Part shown: piece after piece, positions 11,265 through 23,180 of the stretch
Position numbering within the stretch: position 1 is the stretch's first letter
Layout: each line of letters starts with the position of its first letter
Assembly (NCBI GenBank): GCA_020736575.1
Contig: JAGPYM010000006.1
Location: 1,612,001-1,676,000, forward strand
From: Thelonectria olida
Taxonomy: Eukaryota > Ascomycota > Sordariomycetes > Hypocreales > Nectriaceae
Direction: 5' to 3'
Length of the DNA stretch: 64,000 nucleotides
The notes under the pieces: generated by a model
What the model saw: the letters and a program-made list of their open reading frames with translations, nothing else
The model's database searches: none
What the model was told of the DNA's origin: nothing
Program-made: the position numbers and the translations under genes

Positions 11265-12672
11265 TTTGTCTTCACGTTTGGATGTTCCAGATACGAATTC
11301 GGATACATCAACCAACCGCTTTACGATGTATCAAATCGGGCACCTGCTTGGCCGAGGTCAAAAGAGGGGAAATCCTCATGAATGGGCTGATCAAGACGTT
11401 TGTTCCCTTGAGAACCCTTGCGAAGTAAGATAGGTGCTTTGCGAGTCAGGAATAAGGCAAATGAGGTAATCGATGTCACTGAGAGCAGAGGTTCGTTATC
11501 CAGTGCCAACTGATAAGAGCATGGGCAGCAGCGGGCGCTTCGATGTTGTGCGTCTTTATCGTCTCAGCAAAAATGCTATCCCTCACAGTCTATTTACTCG
11601 GCGTGCATGAACTCATTGTCCGAGGCTGTCCACCTCGAAGACAGTCTAGGGGGATGTTCATCAACATACCTTAAGCCTCATCCCACCATCCCTTCCACAG
11701 TGGCTGGCCTCAAAACAGTGACAGCCAAGTCACCCATCCAATGATGCGGTCGCCAGATGAACCCCAGGACAGCTTGCAGGCGGGGGCTAACTAATGAAAT
11801 ATACCCGGAGAAGGCGATCCCACTAATCAATGGCCCGCGTGCCTCGAAAATGCTGCACAGCGACTCTAGCATGCGCTATAAGCTCCCTACCATGACCAAT
11901 TTGGCCTCACCCTGGCAGGACCTGAAGGACCCCAACCCCATAATGGCGCTGGGACCTCCATCTGGATTCTGGAGTGCTTGAGCAAGAGTGCGAGTGCCAC
12001 CAACACCCACATCTGGCATCCACCTCCATCCACTTTGAGGTGCACCACCAACGGCATCCCTCTCCTTGGAAGGCTTTCTCGACCCTCATAGGGCTTCCAG
12101 GGGCTCTTCGTACAGCTCCCATACAGGACTGGGCAACCCATCGCAGCTTTGCTCCTCTCCCTCCTCCACCTTCACGCCAGATCCTCCAATCATCCCGCTC
12201 GTTTCGCGAACCCTGTCTCCCTGCACCTCAAGCCTCCCTCATTCTTTGGCTTGCTGTTGGGTGTGAGGGTGCTGACCTTTGCTGCATCTGCCTTCGACTT
12301 TACTCTTCGTGAGCTTGCCGTTTTGTCTTGTGGCTGCAGAGCCTCCACATCCACGCAAGCACAGCACGCACGCACCTCCAAGCGTCGTTGTCGCCTCCTT
12401 CAACCTCCAGACCAAGAAATCACCACATAGTCACACCAAGCAACTGACTCGTCCCGTCGACTCGATTCGTATCAAATTTGCAAATTGCTCGCCCGTTATT
12501 ACTACCTCGTCGTAACCTTCTATCACAACCTGTCGCCCTCTACCAACGCTTTCGAGACTCCGACCGACTTCGCTCCCTCCACATCCAACAAACCAACTAC
12601 ACCGAGTAACCGTCGAATGCACCACCACCGAGCCAGGGCCCCGTCCCAGCCGGTGGGCCTCTCAACCTCGCG

Positions 12673-15600
12673 ATGCTGAGCTCATCAGCCGCAGCTGGCC
12701 AGAAGGGCCTTCCGCCCTCAAGCCAGTCCTCGCAAGTCCCCGGCCGAACCAGCTTTGACCGGGACGGGAGCGGTCTTCAACCTCCAAATGGCGCCGGTAG
12801 TCGCAATCTCTCGGCCTCCGCCGTTTCATTTGCGCCCCGCGGAAGCAGCTTGAACCCCGGCGGTGGTCCTGGTAGCTTCAGTTCCGAGCTGCGCAGTCGT
12901 GCGGGCAGCAGGACTGACGCGGGGTCCATATACCCAACCAGCTTCATGGACAAGGTGGATGAGGACGATGCCGAGTCCTTGACTGATAGAGCCATTGCCA
13001 CCCTCAAGGAGCGTCTCAACCGTGAGATGAAAATCAAGGAGGGGAGCGAGAACATGCTGGAGGCGCTCAACTCAAAGAAGGCCAAGCAAGCCAAGGAGCA
13101 ACGGCAAAAGGTCGAGGCTGAGCTCAACGCCAGCAATACACGCATCAAGGAGCTACGCCAGAAGATCACCGACACTCAGCGCACTCGTCAAGCCCCTCCT
13201 ACCACCCCGACCCGGAATCGAAATCAAAACCCCATCGATTCGAGCATCGTGCGCTCCCCACAAAGTGTATCAAGATCTGCCTTGGGATCTGATGGCGAGG
13301 AGTCGGCTGAAAGCCCAACCTTTGCCCTAACTGAACTCCTGCAAGCGCTCGAGGTTGAAGGAATGATGCCAGAGTACTACGTCACCCGTGCAAACCAGTT
13401 AGTGGATCTGTTCAAGCGCCACCAGACGCTCAAATATGACCTGGTTTGGTCTGTATTTGGGTTGCGCATGCAGGTCATGCTGCTCAGTGAGAGCCGAGAA
13501 GTAGTCGCTGCTGGGTATCGAATTATTCGATATGCCATCTCAGACGTAGCATCCCTTAAGAAGATTCGCAGTCTTAACACGGACTACTTGGTTATACGGT
13601 ACGATATTTTGAAATCCAAACATCTTCATGCACTGACTCTTCTAGGTCTCTGAACAACTATAGAAAAGCAGATGTGGAACGAGAGCAGGCCCTCAAGTTC
13701 GTTCGCGCATTTCTCGACGTCAAAGGGGGCGTCAAGGAGATTTCCCGAGCTGTCGTGCGCACGATAGCTGCCGTTGCTGAGCATGGAGAGAGAACCACAG
13801 TCGTGTCTTCTGATCAGGACATTGATCGTCTGCGGCCGATATGCATCGAGACTCTAGCTGAGATCTTGGTGCGTGATCCGGCGCTTTTCGTGGCATCGGG
13901 TGGTCTGGCGCCTCTGAATGAAGCGCTTTCCGAGGGCACCTACAAGGCTCCGGAAAGCTTGGTCTCGGGTATTCTGTACCTCCTCGATTCGCCTAAGAGG
14001 CGAAGGTATCTTCAGCCTGGATATCATCTCGAGGGCCTCTTTACAGTGTTCACCGATCATTTCACGACCAACGAAACAATCCTGAAGCAAAACTCCCGGG
14101 CCATCGCCGCAGCCTTCAAGTCGTGGCCCGGCATCATGTCTCTCTGTATGTACGACCTACGCGCCGTCCGGTCGCTAATAACGAGTATGCTTCTTCCGGC
14201 TGAGATGATTTGTGAGACTGTCATCGATCTCATATTTTCACTACTCCGGATCAAATCACCTGCATGGGCAACTCCTTTCCTGGCCGGTCGCCGATTGACA
14301 ACATATGGAAGAGTGGCGAACCTCAAATCGCCAAATAGTAAAGAGAGGGGTCAAGCGCTGTACTCGGAGGAGGAAACTGGCGAACAGAACTTCGTCGACC
14401 ACTACACTGCTCTATTGTTGGCTGTGTTTATCAGAGCAGGTCTCCTCCCTGTCCTCCTAAAAATCGCCCAAATGGATGACAATCCGCCCCTCAAACGCAA
14501 GACGACTCTCCTGATCGGCGAAGTGCTGAAATTGGCCAGCAGACTTCTCCCCCCTGTGTGGAGCGCAGAGCTTCATCTATTACCTGAACTCTTCTCAGCC
14601 GCCGCCAAGGTGGGCGACGAGAATCATTTCAATGCTTCAGGCATCGTATACCAGATTAGCAGTGTGAGCCGAACACTATATCGAAGCGCTCCCTCAGGCA
14701 GTGCATCCGGTGCACTACCATCAAGCAACAGTTTAGGGGACTTGACACTGTTAGAAGACACGCCAAAGTCATCTGCCGCAGTTGTATTCGACGACGCCTC
14801 ATTCCGACAACTACTCATCGACACGAACGTACTCAATAGTTCCAACTACGCGAAGTGGAACTGGGAGAACATCGTAAAGGTGTTTGATGGACCGCTTCAG
14901 AACGGCAAGCGGCTGGAAGAAGCCATCAAGGCTTCCAAATTCATGAAGCGCATCATGAGTTTCTACAGACCATTCAAGTACAAATTCGCCGAGATTAAGA
15001 ATACTCGGAACACTCAGAAGTATATCAAGGCAGGATGTGCCTTTATGCATTCATTGCTCCAGTCGCCGGAAGGGATCAAGTATCTGGCGGACAGCAAGCT
15101 ACTCAGGCAAATTGCGGAATGCCTGGCTCAATGCGATCCGGTGAGTTGACCGGTACTTGCTAAGGATGGCATTTTGAACTAACAGCTCATTAGACTAGTG
15201 GACTCACGGCCCAGTACCCCATGTTCTCTCGAGATCGAGTGACTGATACGCTCTGCTCGGGCTACTTCTCCATGCTTGGGGTCTTGAGTGGTGACCCTAA
15301 AGGGCTCCAGCTTCTAGAGAGGTGGAGAATGTTCAACATGATGTATCACATTATGGACTTCAAGCAGAGGCCCGATCTCATCAAGCTACTACTATCAGCC
15401 TTTGACTATAGCGTGCAAGGCCACCCTCGTGTGTTGGTTTCGAAAGCGTTGACGGCAGGGACAAAGGAGATTCGCATTCATGCTACGAACGCACTTCGCA
15501 AGTATGCCATCCGACCAATTCCCTCGGCTCACGGCCAAGGAGGCGTTGGTGACTCCAAGTGGGCGATCCAGCTCCTCGTCACACAACTATACGACCCCGA

Positions 15601-16903
15601 GATCGAGGTGTGCGCGACAGCAGTCAAGATTCTCGAGAAAGCTTGCAACAGAAAGACATACTTGGAGTACATCGTTGAGTGCCGACCTGCACTTGACCAT
15701 CTTGGCGAAATCGGGGCACCGTTGCTCTTGAGGTTTTTGTCAACGTCGATTGGATATCATTACTTGGATGGTTTGGACTATATCAGTAATGAGATGGACG
15801 ATTGGTTTTTGGGACGCAACGATACCTACGTCAGTGTTATCGAGGCCAGCTTGGCCAAGGCGTTCCTCGTTGATCCAGACGAGCAAAGCCATCGGATAAG
15901 CCTGTTTGATGACAGCGAGGTCGATCCGGATTTCCAGGACAGCCACGTACCACCACATTTCTACCGAGAGTTGACTCGCACTCAGGAAGGATGTCGCTTA
16001 CTGAGCGACAAGGGCCACTTTGAGGAGTTTGCAGCCACGGTTCGTGATCACGGCATGGAGTCGAGTGATTGCGAGATAATTACCAAGGTCAAAGGCTGTT
16101 TGTGGGCTGTTGGAAATGTTGGTTCGATGGAACTCGGGGCTCCGTTCCTCGAATCCAGCGACGTCGTTGAGCACATCATCAAGATTGCCGAGCGCCATGA
16201 CGTGATGAGCCTTCGAGGCACAGCGTTCTTCGTTTTGGGTCTGATTTCTCGGTCTACCCATGGTCTAGAGATCCTGTCAGAGCATGGTTGGGACGCAAAC
16301 ACGACGCCGCTCGGCAACTCGCTCGGATTCTGCCTTCCAGCCGAGTTGTCGCAGTTATTGTCGGTAGACCCATGGAAGCAAAAGCGAGCCGCGACCATCA
16401 CGCTTCCGACGTCACAGCGAACTTCTGTTGAACCACCTCCAAAACGCCCTCCTCGATTGCCTCTTCATCCTAACGAGATGCCACCGCTCGAGACAGACGA
16501 AGACATTGACGAGAGGATATTCGACCTCGTTATCGACTTGGGGAATATGGTTCTCTATAGGAAGGCGGCTGTTGAATTACAGAAGATGAAGACGCTAAGG
16601 CCAAGCGCCTTCCAAAGCAAAGACTTCTTCAAGATGATTATGGGTGCGATGGAATGGAACCACTACCGTCTTGGCGTGCGAAGAATGGTGATGGATCTGT
16701 TCGACAAGAACGTGATGAGACAGGTTGTGTTTGATGAGGAAGACGAGGACAGCGACAGCAGTGACAATGAGAGTGACAGCGAGGAGAGCGGTGACGGAGA
16801 AGGCAGCTCTGGAGATGACAGGACGGAAAGACAAAGGAGTATCAGCGAGCCGATGGAAGTGCCGCACGACTTGTTCCCAGCGCCACTTAACGTCCGGCGC
16901 TGA
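12673..16903 (+). CDS. TORC2 subunit Rictor / Ste20 / Avo3 homolog
   Basis: Scaffold subunit of TOR complex 2, which phosphorylates AGC kinases to control actin, membrane and stress responses. Exons 12673-13598, 13646-15140 and 15194-16903 give about 1376 aa. The order is a Ser/Gly-rich N-terminus, a coiled-coil HR1/REM-1-like segment (residues about 101-168), then the long helical Rictor body. Family landmarks include LEVEGMMPEYYVTRANQLVDL, LLLRFLSTSIGYHYL, LDYISNEMDDWFLGRNDTYV, and HVPPHFYRELTRTQEGCRLL followed by KGHFEEF. The C-terminal region is strongly acidic (DSDSSDNESDSEESGDGEG) and ends at SEPMEV...NVRR. The start is the first ATG of the long frame, before low-complexity sequence. 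An alternative C-terminal exon to 17094 is possible (next entry). Confidence 0.93.
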
Positions 16904-16924
16904 TGAGTCTGGGGCCGGCCAGAG

Positions 16925-17094
16925 CGCTGTCTATCCCCGACGACGGAAGCGACCGTGCTTGCGAAGGTCTCGCCAGCGAGTTGATGTACAAAATCAAAGC
17001 CATGAGCGCACACGCAGCGTATGAAGCGGGCAGTGTGAAGTCGAAAAGCGTCCTGTCTGCTTTGCAGGCAATTGTATATAGCTGGGCAAACTAG
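16925..17094 (+). other. Candidate alternative C-terminal exon of Rictor
   Basis: Beyond the TGA at 16901, a different frame stays open from 16891 to a TAG at 17094 and reads like protein (ASELMYKIKAMSAHAAYEAG, then VLSALQ), with GC-biased third positions. An 86-base intron 16839-16924 (GTATCA donor, CTTAAC branch point at 16886-16891, weak GAG acceptor) would join it in frame, replacing SISEPMEV...NVRR by TLSIPDDG and about 50 further residues. A sequencing frameshift is the other explanation. Confidence 0.4.
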
Positions 17095-17694
17095 CAAGAT
17101 GCTGGTTTGACATGTTTGGAGTTCTTTTTTGGGCAGGGAGTCTGGAAGGGCAAAGGGCTTCTGCTGGGTGAGACACGTCTGGATGATTGATCATGAAATG
17201 AGGGTGTGTTTGAACACGGATGCAGGGCGTTTTCAATAGTTCCCATGACTGGGCGACGGCTTAAAAGAAGACATGTCATGAAGACTATCTAAAGCCCGCG
17301 ATGATGGTTTCATTGAGAAATCCCGGCGGTGACTAGACATCATTGGCCTCAGAAGAAACTGATGTTCAAGACGTTGCTTTGTGACCGACAATAGGCGAAC
17401 TATGCTATGTGTGCACTTAGTATGTACGAATGAGTAACTACCAAGACATTGTATTACGAGAACCCACCTCAACGATGACGTTGAAAAACGATGGGGTCCT
17501 GTCCTCGTCTGCAGGAACCGTCCCCACTAAGGAAAGACTGGGCAAAGAATGAGCTGGAGCCATTCTCGGCGAGCGAGGGATTAACACGAATACAAAGCGT
17601 CTTCTTCAATCCCTCTGCCAACAAACTCGGTCCTTTTGTTTCACACTGCCAGTCGGGCTTGTTTGGAACTTGCTTCCATCAGACAAAACACATC
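17095..17694. other. Intergenic region, Rictor to THI20
   Basis: About 600 bases between tandem plus-strand genes, holding the Rictor 3' end and the THI20 promoter. No TPP riboswitch consensus and no gene seen. Confidence 0.5.
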
Positions 17695-19806
17695 ATGGCC
17701 CAGGGACGAGTCCTGGTTATTGCCGGCTCTGACAGCTCGGGCGGGGCGTAAGTGAAGGTGTGCTTCATATTATGCCGTGACTTTCCTTGCTAATATCGCA
17801 TGTGTTGAAATAGTGGCCTCGAGGCAGACCAGAAAGTCATCGCTGCTCATGGCTGCTACGCCATGACGGCGACTACGGCCCTAACGGCGCAGAACACGCA
17901 GGGCGTTCGTGCTATTCACGTCATTCCTGCCGACTTTGTGGCTCAGCAGATAGAGGCCTGCGTTGAGGATGTGGGAGTCGATGTCGTCAAGACGGGTGAG
18001 TGAGGGCTTGTTGCCGCCGTCGAGTTCAAGAGTTGGCAGCTGATGGCGTGACTGCAGGCATGCTGGCCGCTGCAGAGACCATCGAGATGGTTTCGAAAAT
18101 GGTCGCCAAGCACAAGATTCCAGCTCTCGTGGTCGATCCTGTACGAGTTCTCGAGCTAGCCTCCAGCATACCAAACTGACAAACCCCCCTTAGGTCATGG
18201 TCTCAACCTCCGGGGCTCAACTCCTCCCCCACGAAGCCATCCACCAGCTCTCCCAGCACCTGCTCCCGCATACCACGGTCCTCACGCCCAACATCCCAGA
18301 GGCAGCCCTCATTCTCCAGGAAAACGGCCGTCCTGAGGTGGCTGTCCGCTCCGTGCAAGATCTAGAAACCATGGCCCGCGAGATCCAGGCTCTGGGGCCC
18401 AAGTGGGTGCTCGTCAAGGGCGGCCATCGGCCCCTCAAGAGTGACTTGACAGTCGCGGAAGTTGAAGAGGAGAAAAGCGTGGTTGTTGATGTGCTAGTGG
18501 GTGGCGAGGGCGAGGTGCTCAGGATCGAGAGTCCGTATCAGGCAAGCTCAAGCACCCATGGCACCGGATGCTCCTTGGCATGTAAGTGTCTCCCAGCTGG
18601 TGTTGTCGAAGCCTGTTAGCTGACTGTGTCAGCGGCCATTGCGTCAAACTTGGCCAAAGGACTGGACGCTCCCAAGGCCGTTCGTGCGGCTTGCAGGTAT
18701 ATCGAGAGCGCCATTCGGACGGCTCCAGGTCTAGGCAAGGGACATGGCCCGTTGAACCACTTCCACTCGACGTACACGCTGCCCTTTTCTCCGTAAGTTC
18801 TCCCTTGCATGCTGTCCATCAATTTTCTCCTCTTGACTCGTTCGCACAGGGGCTATTTCATCGAGTACCTCCTCGAACGACCCGATGTCAAGGACGTCTG
18901 GAAAGAGTTTGTGTATCACCCGTTTGTCATGGCCATGGGCGACGGGACTCTGCCCGTCGAGTCGTTCAAGGGATACATAATTCAGGACTACCTCTATCTT
19001 GTGAGGTGACCCCAATCCGCTGTTGCGAGGAAGAATCTAACGAAGAGGCGAGATTCACTTTTCACGTGCCAACGCCCTGGCGGCCTATAAAGCGCAGAAT
19101 ACCGAGGATATCTCGAGGGTGAGTGTCTGCCGTCTCTGGCAGGGTCTTTGTGACTAAAACTTGTTTCAATTTACAGGCAACGCAGATTGTGGCGCACATC
19201 ATGCACGAACTGAAACTGCACACATCCTACTGCGAATCCTTCGGCATCTCCCTGGCCGAGGTCCGCGCCACGGAAGAGCTCCAAGGCACGTCGCCAATCA
19301 ATTCCCCCTCATCTTGCCCTACGGAATTTCTAATGGGTTTCTAGCTTGCACTGCTTACACTCGCTACGTCCTCGACGTGGGCATGACGGGCGACTGGCTC
19401 GGCCTGCAAATGGCCCTGGCCCCTTGTCTGCTCGGCTACGGTGCCGTGGCCGAGATGCTGCGTGACCATGTCGATACGCGCCGCGATGGAAACACGTACT
19501 GGGCCTGGATTGAGAATTACAATGCCGAGGATTATGTTGAAGCGGTCAAGTTGGGATCTGGTGAGTTTTGTTGTTATTCCTGTTGATAAGAGTGGTATAA
19601 CTAACACGGTGGCTGCAGACTTGCTCGAGAAGCACATCCTTCTTCAGTCACCAACGAGAATCGAAGAGCTCGTCAAGATCTTTATCCACGCACTCAAGGT
19701 ATTTCAGAAACCCTCACTTGTTCCACTGTTACATGTACATCTGTATGAACTAACCGTCGTCCTTCAGATGGAGATTGGTTTCTGGGAAATGTTTCCCGCC
19801 AAGTAA
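17695..19806 (+). CDS. THI20: ThiD-TenA fusion: HMP/HMP-P kinase and thiaminase II
   Basis: Bifunctional thiamine biosynthesis and salvage protein (yeast Thi20 family). The N-terminal half phosphorylates hydroxymethylpyrimidine and its phosphate; the C-terminal half hydrolyses thiamin degradation products. Eleven exons: 17695-17747, 17814-17995, 18058-18140, 18194-18581, 18633-18792, 18850-19000, 19053-19118, 19177-19285, 19345-19560, 19619-19698 and 19768-19806, giving about 508 aa. The kinase part (residues 1-288) has the GSDSSGGAG start, TPNIPEAALIL, LVKGGH, and the STHGTGCSLA anion-hole motif. The TenA part follows with GYIIQDYLYL, FSRANALAAYKA, MALAPCLLGYG, DTRRDGNTYWAWIENY, and a terminal MEIGFWEMFPAK. 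Intron 8 (19286-19344) has a GC donor, CAAG/GCACGT, required by frame. Convergent with the membrane protein gene. Confidence 0.94.
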
Positions 19807-20114
19807 AAGGCCTCAGAACAACAAGATAAGATAAAGGGTTTAGAGAACATGTAGAATTTTCATATTTATTTCGATAAGTAGTCATACGGATTTCTTCTTT
19901 TTTTTTCTACCCCCATCAAACACGTGCTCCTCGCCCCCCCGTCATTTAATCATCGGACGTGCCATCTCCAGGATAGCTCGATTGTCGTTGCGTTCTAAAA
20001 GGTATCTACCTTCCGACGCCGTTTCTAAACATACAAAATAAAACAGAGAGAAAAAGACAAATTATTCAAAAGGAGTATCAAATAGTAAGTGATTTTGGTT
20101 GCTTCCTTTGTTGC
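19807..20114. other. Convergent 3' region, THI20 / membrane protein
   Basis: About 310 bases shared by two converging 3' ends, AT-rich with an A-rich stretch near 20030-20080. No gene seen. Confidence 0.5.
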
Positions 20115-22159
20115 TTATACGGCCTCAGGGTGTCGTGGCTCTTCGCCATCCGGCATCATGTATCGCAGCTCCTGCTCAGGTGGCGGCAGCATGGGCACGG
20201 GAGGTGTGTCGCCGTTGCTCTGCTGGGCGCGGCGTACTTGGCCCGTCTGCTGCTTGACCCACGAGTTGACGCTGTGGAAGCGCGGGCGGCTCTCGATTGA
20301 GACTTGGGTCGAGGCTGTGGAAGCGCGGGAGTCGTAACGCAGCGATGAGCCCGTGTTGGTGCGGTGCGAGCGCATCGAGGACTGACGCGAGGACGAGGCT
20401 GCAACACCGCGGGAGGGATTGGCCACGGGCGAGGGGGGCGTGGGGAGTCGTGCCGTGTTCACCGTGGTGACGGTGTTGTTGGGCGTGATGATGATGTCCC
20501 CGTCACCGAAGCCCGACGAAATGGATGACAGGTCGCTCGCGCCCGTCTGGCGCTTGAGATGCGTAAAATCCCACTTAGGCGTCGGCATTGGCGGGATGTC
20601 CTCGGGCTCCTTCTTACCACCCGAGAGGCGGATGGCCTTAGGGGCTTGTCGGGAGACGACCTGGACCTGGACGGCCGTGTCTTCGACGAACATGGTGCTG
20701 ACGGGGCTGACGGCGACTGAGTTTGCGCGCGATCGCGAGAATGACTTGCGGTCGGGGATGGGGCTGATGGCGACAGAGGCTACGCGTGATGGCGAGGCGG
20801 GCGTGGTGCGAGCGAGGGGTTCGTGAATGGGGCTGACGGGGTCGGTGAGGGTTCTAGATCTTGACAATGACGACTGGGCTCGAGATAAGGTGCCGGTATA
20901 CACGCCCGTGGGCTGTCCAGGCGGGATGAACTGGGTATCAATGGTCGACACCGACTGCGAGAAGTCGGCACCGTACAAGCCCAAGCCGACGGGCTTATCG
21001 AAGCTCAAGACGGACGAGTCGATCCTCCTAGGAGCAACGTTGGGTGTCGGTGTGGCCCTGGTCTTCTCAACGGTGACTCTTGAGGGGTCAGGAATGGTGT
21101 ACCACTCCTGGCGGTTGGTGAAGTGGGTGCGGATGAAGGGTGCTTTGGCGAGGATCCTGTCAACGCGGGAGGGCTTCTGGAAGGTGCCGTCATCGAGGGG
21201 TGCTTTAGGTTTGCGGTGACGGTTACGCTTGCGGAGTTTCCAGGCGATGAGTAGGACGCTGGCGATGAGGATGAAACCGACTGTGTTGGGTGTGAGTGAG
21301 ATGAAGCACGAGGGGACGGGGTGTTGAGGACATACCGACAGAGCCAACAGCGAGAAGGATCTTGTGGACGTTGGAGTGCATGCCGTCTTCGACCTGTCCG
21401 AGTGTCAGTATCTATCATATCCACTCGTCCATGCTCATCATTTCAACTCACCATCAGATTCTGGTTCGCCGAGATAGACGACGTTACAGCCGGGGCCGCC
21501 GATGCGACAGCGTCACCCATTTCCATGGCGTCGTCCTCGCCCTCGCTGGCACCGGCAGTCTCGTCACCTGCACTCTCACTGTCGCTGCTCGCGGATTCAT
21601 AGGCAACCATTTGAGTGGTAGTAGGCGCACTTGAGCGAGTCGACGTCCCGCTCGCAGTTGTCGTCTCCATCGCGTCTGCCTTCTCACTCATGGTCGTCTC
21701 GACAGTCTCGCTAGTCGTCGTTTGTCGAGAAGCAACCCGGCTTGTGGACGTTGCCGTCTGGGTCGGTTTGGCATCTACCGTGGTCTCCCTGAGTGAATTG
21801 CCGGGCATGTCGTAGTCCACGTCCTCGTCCTCGTCCTCGTCGTCTTTCTCTTCGTCCTTGTCCTCTTCTTCATCATTGCTGCGACGTACTCGACGGTTGT
21901 CGTTGTCGTAAGTCTCTCTGAATGAGCCGCCTGGGATGGTAAAGGCTCGACGACGTCTTTGCTTGTAAATCAACGAGACCTTGAAGTCAGGGTCGGTTGC
22001 CGGTCCATCAGTCTTTCTCCTCCGCAAAGCTCTTCGCTTCTCGCCGGTGGCGGTGACGTCGTCGTCGGACCTCGTCCAAGGCGGTAGGTCCCTGCCATGT
22101 GCCTGTGTCGCCTCCATTTGCCAACGCTTTTTTCTTGATTCGACGAGTGAAGAAGCCAT
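20115..22159 (-). CDS. Single-pass membrane protein, function unrecognised
   Basis: I do not recognise the family. Exons 21452-22159, 21336-21393 and 20115-21280 give about 643 aa. Residues 1-90 are basic. A strongly acidic run (DEEKDDEDEDEDVDYD) follows, then a Ser/Thr-rich stretch up to about residue 236. One hydrophobic segment at about residues 248-269 (ILLAVGSV...LLIAW) is followed by a very basic KLRKRNRHRKPK, so the tail is probably cytosolic. The remaining 370 residues are disordered, rich in Ser, Pro and Arg. The overall plan resembles fungal plasma-membrane sensors of the Mid2/Wsc kind, but there is no signal peptide and no cysteine-rich domain. The frame upstream of the ATG at 22159 is open and encodes a hydrophobic stretch, but contains no ATG. 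The exon joins fit frame and consensus well. Confidence 0.82.
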
Positions 22160-23118
22160 GTTGTTTGTTGTATCCTTTTTTAATAAGATTGTAAAGTAAA
22201 GATGATGAATGCTGAGTGAATGAGTATCTCCGAGACTGGACGCTGTCTCGGAGGAGGCCAGCTCACAAAGGATTCGATAGCGACAGTAATCCGTGAGGTG
22301 TTGTAAATGGAATGATGGTGAGAATGCCAAGCAAGGTAAGAGGATGGAAAGGCTCAGTCGCGGACCGAGAGAAAGTATTAGCACATATGAAGGGCAAAAA
22401 GGACCGGCCTTGAGAAGGAAATGAAAAAGAGGGAAGGGAAGGAAGGGAGAGAGAGAATGAGAGTGAAGTGAAACGAGGGTGGGATTGATCTAGTAAAATG
22501 GAGAGGGAAAGAGAGATGGATGTGAGACCTTGTCTGGAGTAGACGAAACCTGAAGCCAACACACAGACCAAGAGAAGGAAGGAACAGATGGGCGGGGGGG
22601 ATAAAAAGTAAAATAGATTGTTTTTTTGAGTATTAATTAATTAATTCATCAGACGACAATTGCTTTCTGAGCATCAACTAGTTTGTACAACTGTATCCTG
22701 CAGGTTCGATTCCTCTTCGTTCCTGGGGTTGGACCGGGTTCAGGCGGTGTTGAAGGTATCACACAAAGTGACGGCGTCGACAACGACTGGCCATGCCGCA
22801 AGAGGCTGCATCGGTCAAGAGTCGGAAGCAGGGCTCGCGGGCGAACCAAAATGCCCCTGCTTCTAACTCTAACACGGTGCCGGCAGAGGGTACGAATCGG
22901 GAGTCGTCGGTTGATTGATTCGTGTTTCAGCAGCGTCGTAGTCTTTCAGGATGGCACAGACGGAGGAGGAGGAGGAGGAACGCAGCACAACGGAGCCACT
23001 GCTGCGAAGTCCCTCCCAGGCGCCCAGTCAAGCACCAGACCTCTGCCAACGTCTCAAATTGATAGGGTCAAACTCCGCGCCCGGGCACTGCAGTGGACGG
23101 ATGCCCTGTACAGTACAC

Positions 23119-23180
23119 ACGTACATACGTACATGCATGATGCTATTAAAACACACATACATAGGCCTAACGTACGTACT
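23119..23180. repeat. ACGTACAT / ACATACAT repeat patch
   Basis: A short stretch rich in ACGTACAT, ATGCATG and ACACATACATA with an ACGTACGT palindrome. It looks like decayed simple-sequence DNA. Confidence 0.45.

Larger units (their letters stand above)
10683..12672. promoter_or_regulatory. Divergent upstream region, urate oxidase / Rictor
   Basis: Two kilobases with no gene. The left half carries a TATATAA element at 10947-10953 and several GATA sites (separate entries) and is likely the urate oxidase promoter. The right half, from about 12150, is pyrimidine-rich on the plus strand, as expected for the leader of the TORC2 subunit gene. Confidence 0.55.

Noticed and set aside
17095..17694. 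TPP riboswitch upstream of THI20
   Set aside because: I looked for CTGAGA-type and paired downstream consensus and found none.
22163..22384. Signal-peptide-like hydrophobic extension of the membrane protein
   Set aside because: The frame is open and hydrophobic but starts with GTG; no in-frame ATG exists upstream of 22159.
22703..22713. GGTTCGATTCC, resembling a tRNA T-loop
   Set aside because: The flanking bases give no paired acceptor or anticodon stem, so no tRNA can be folded by eye.
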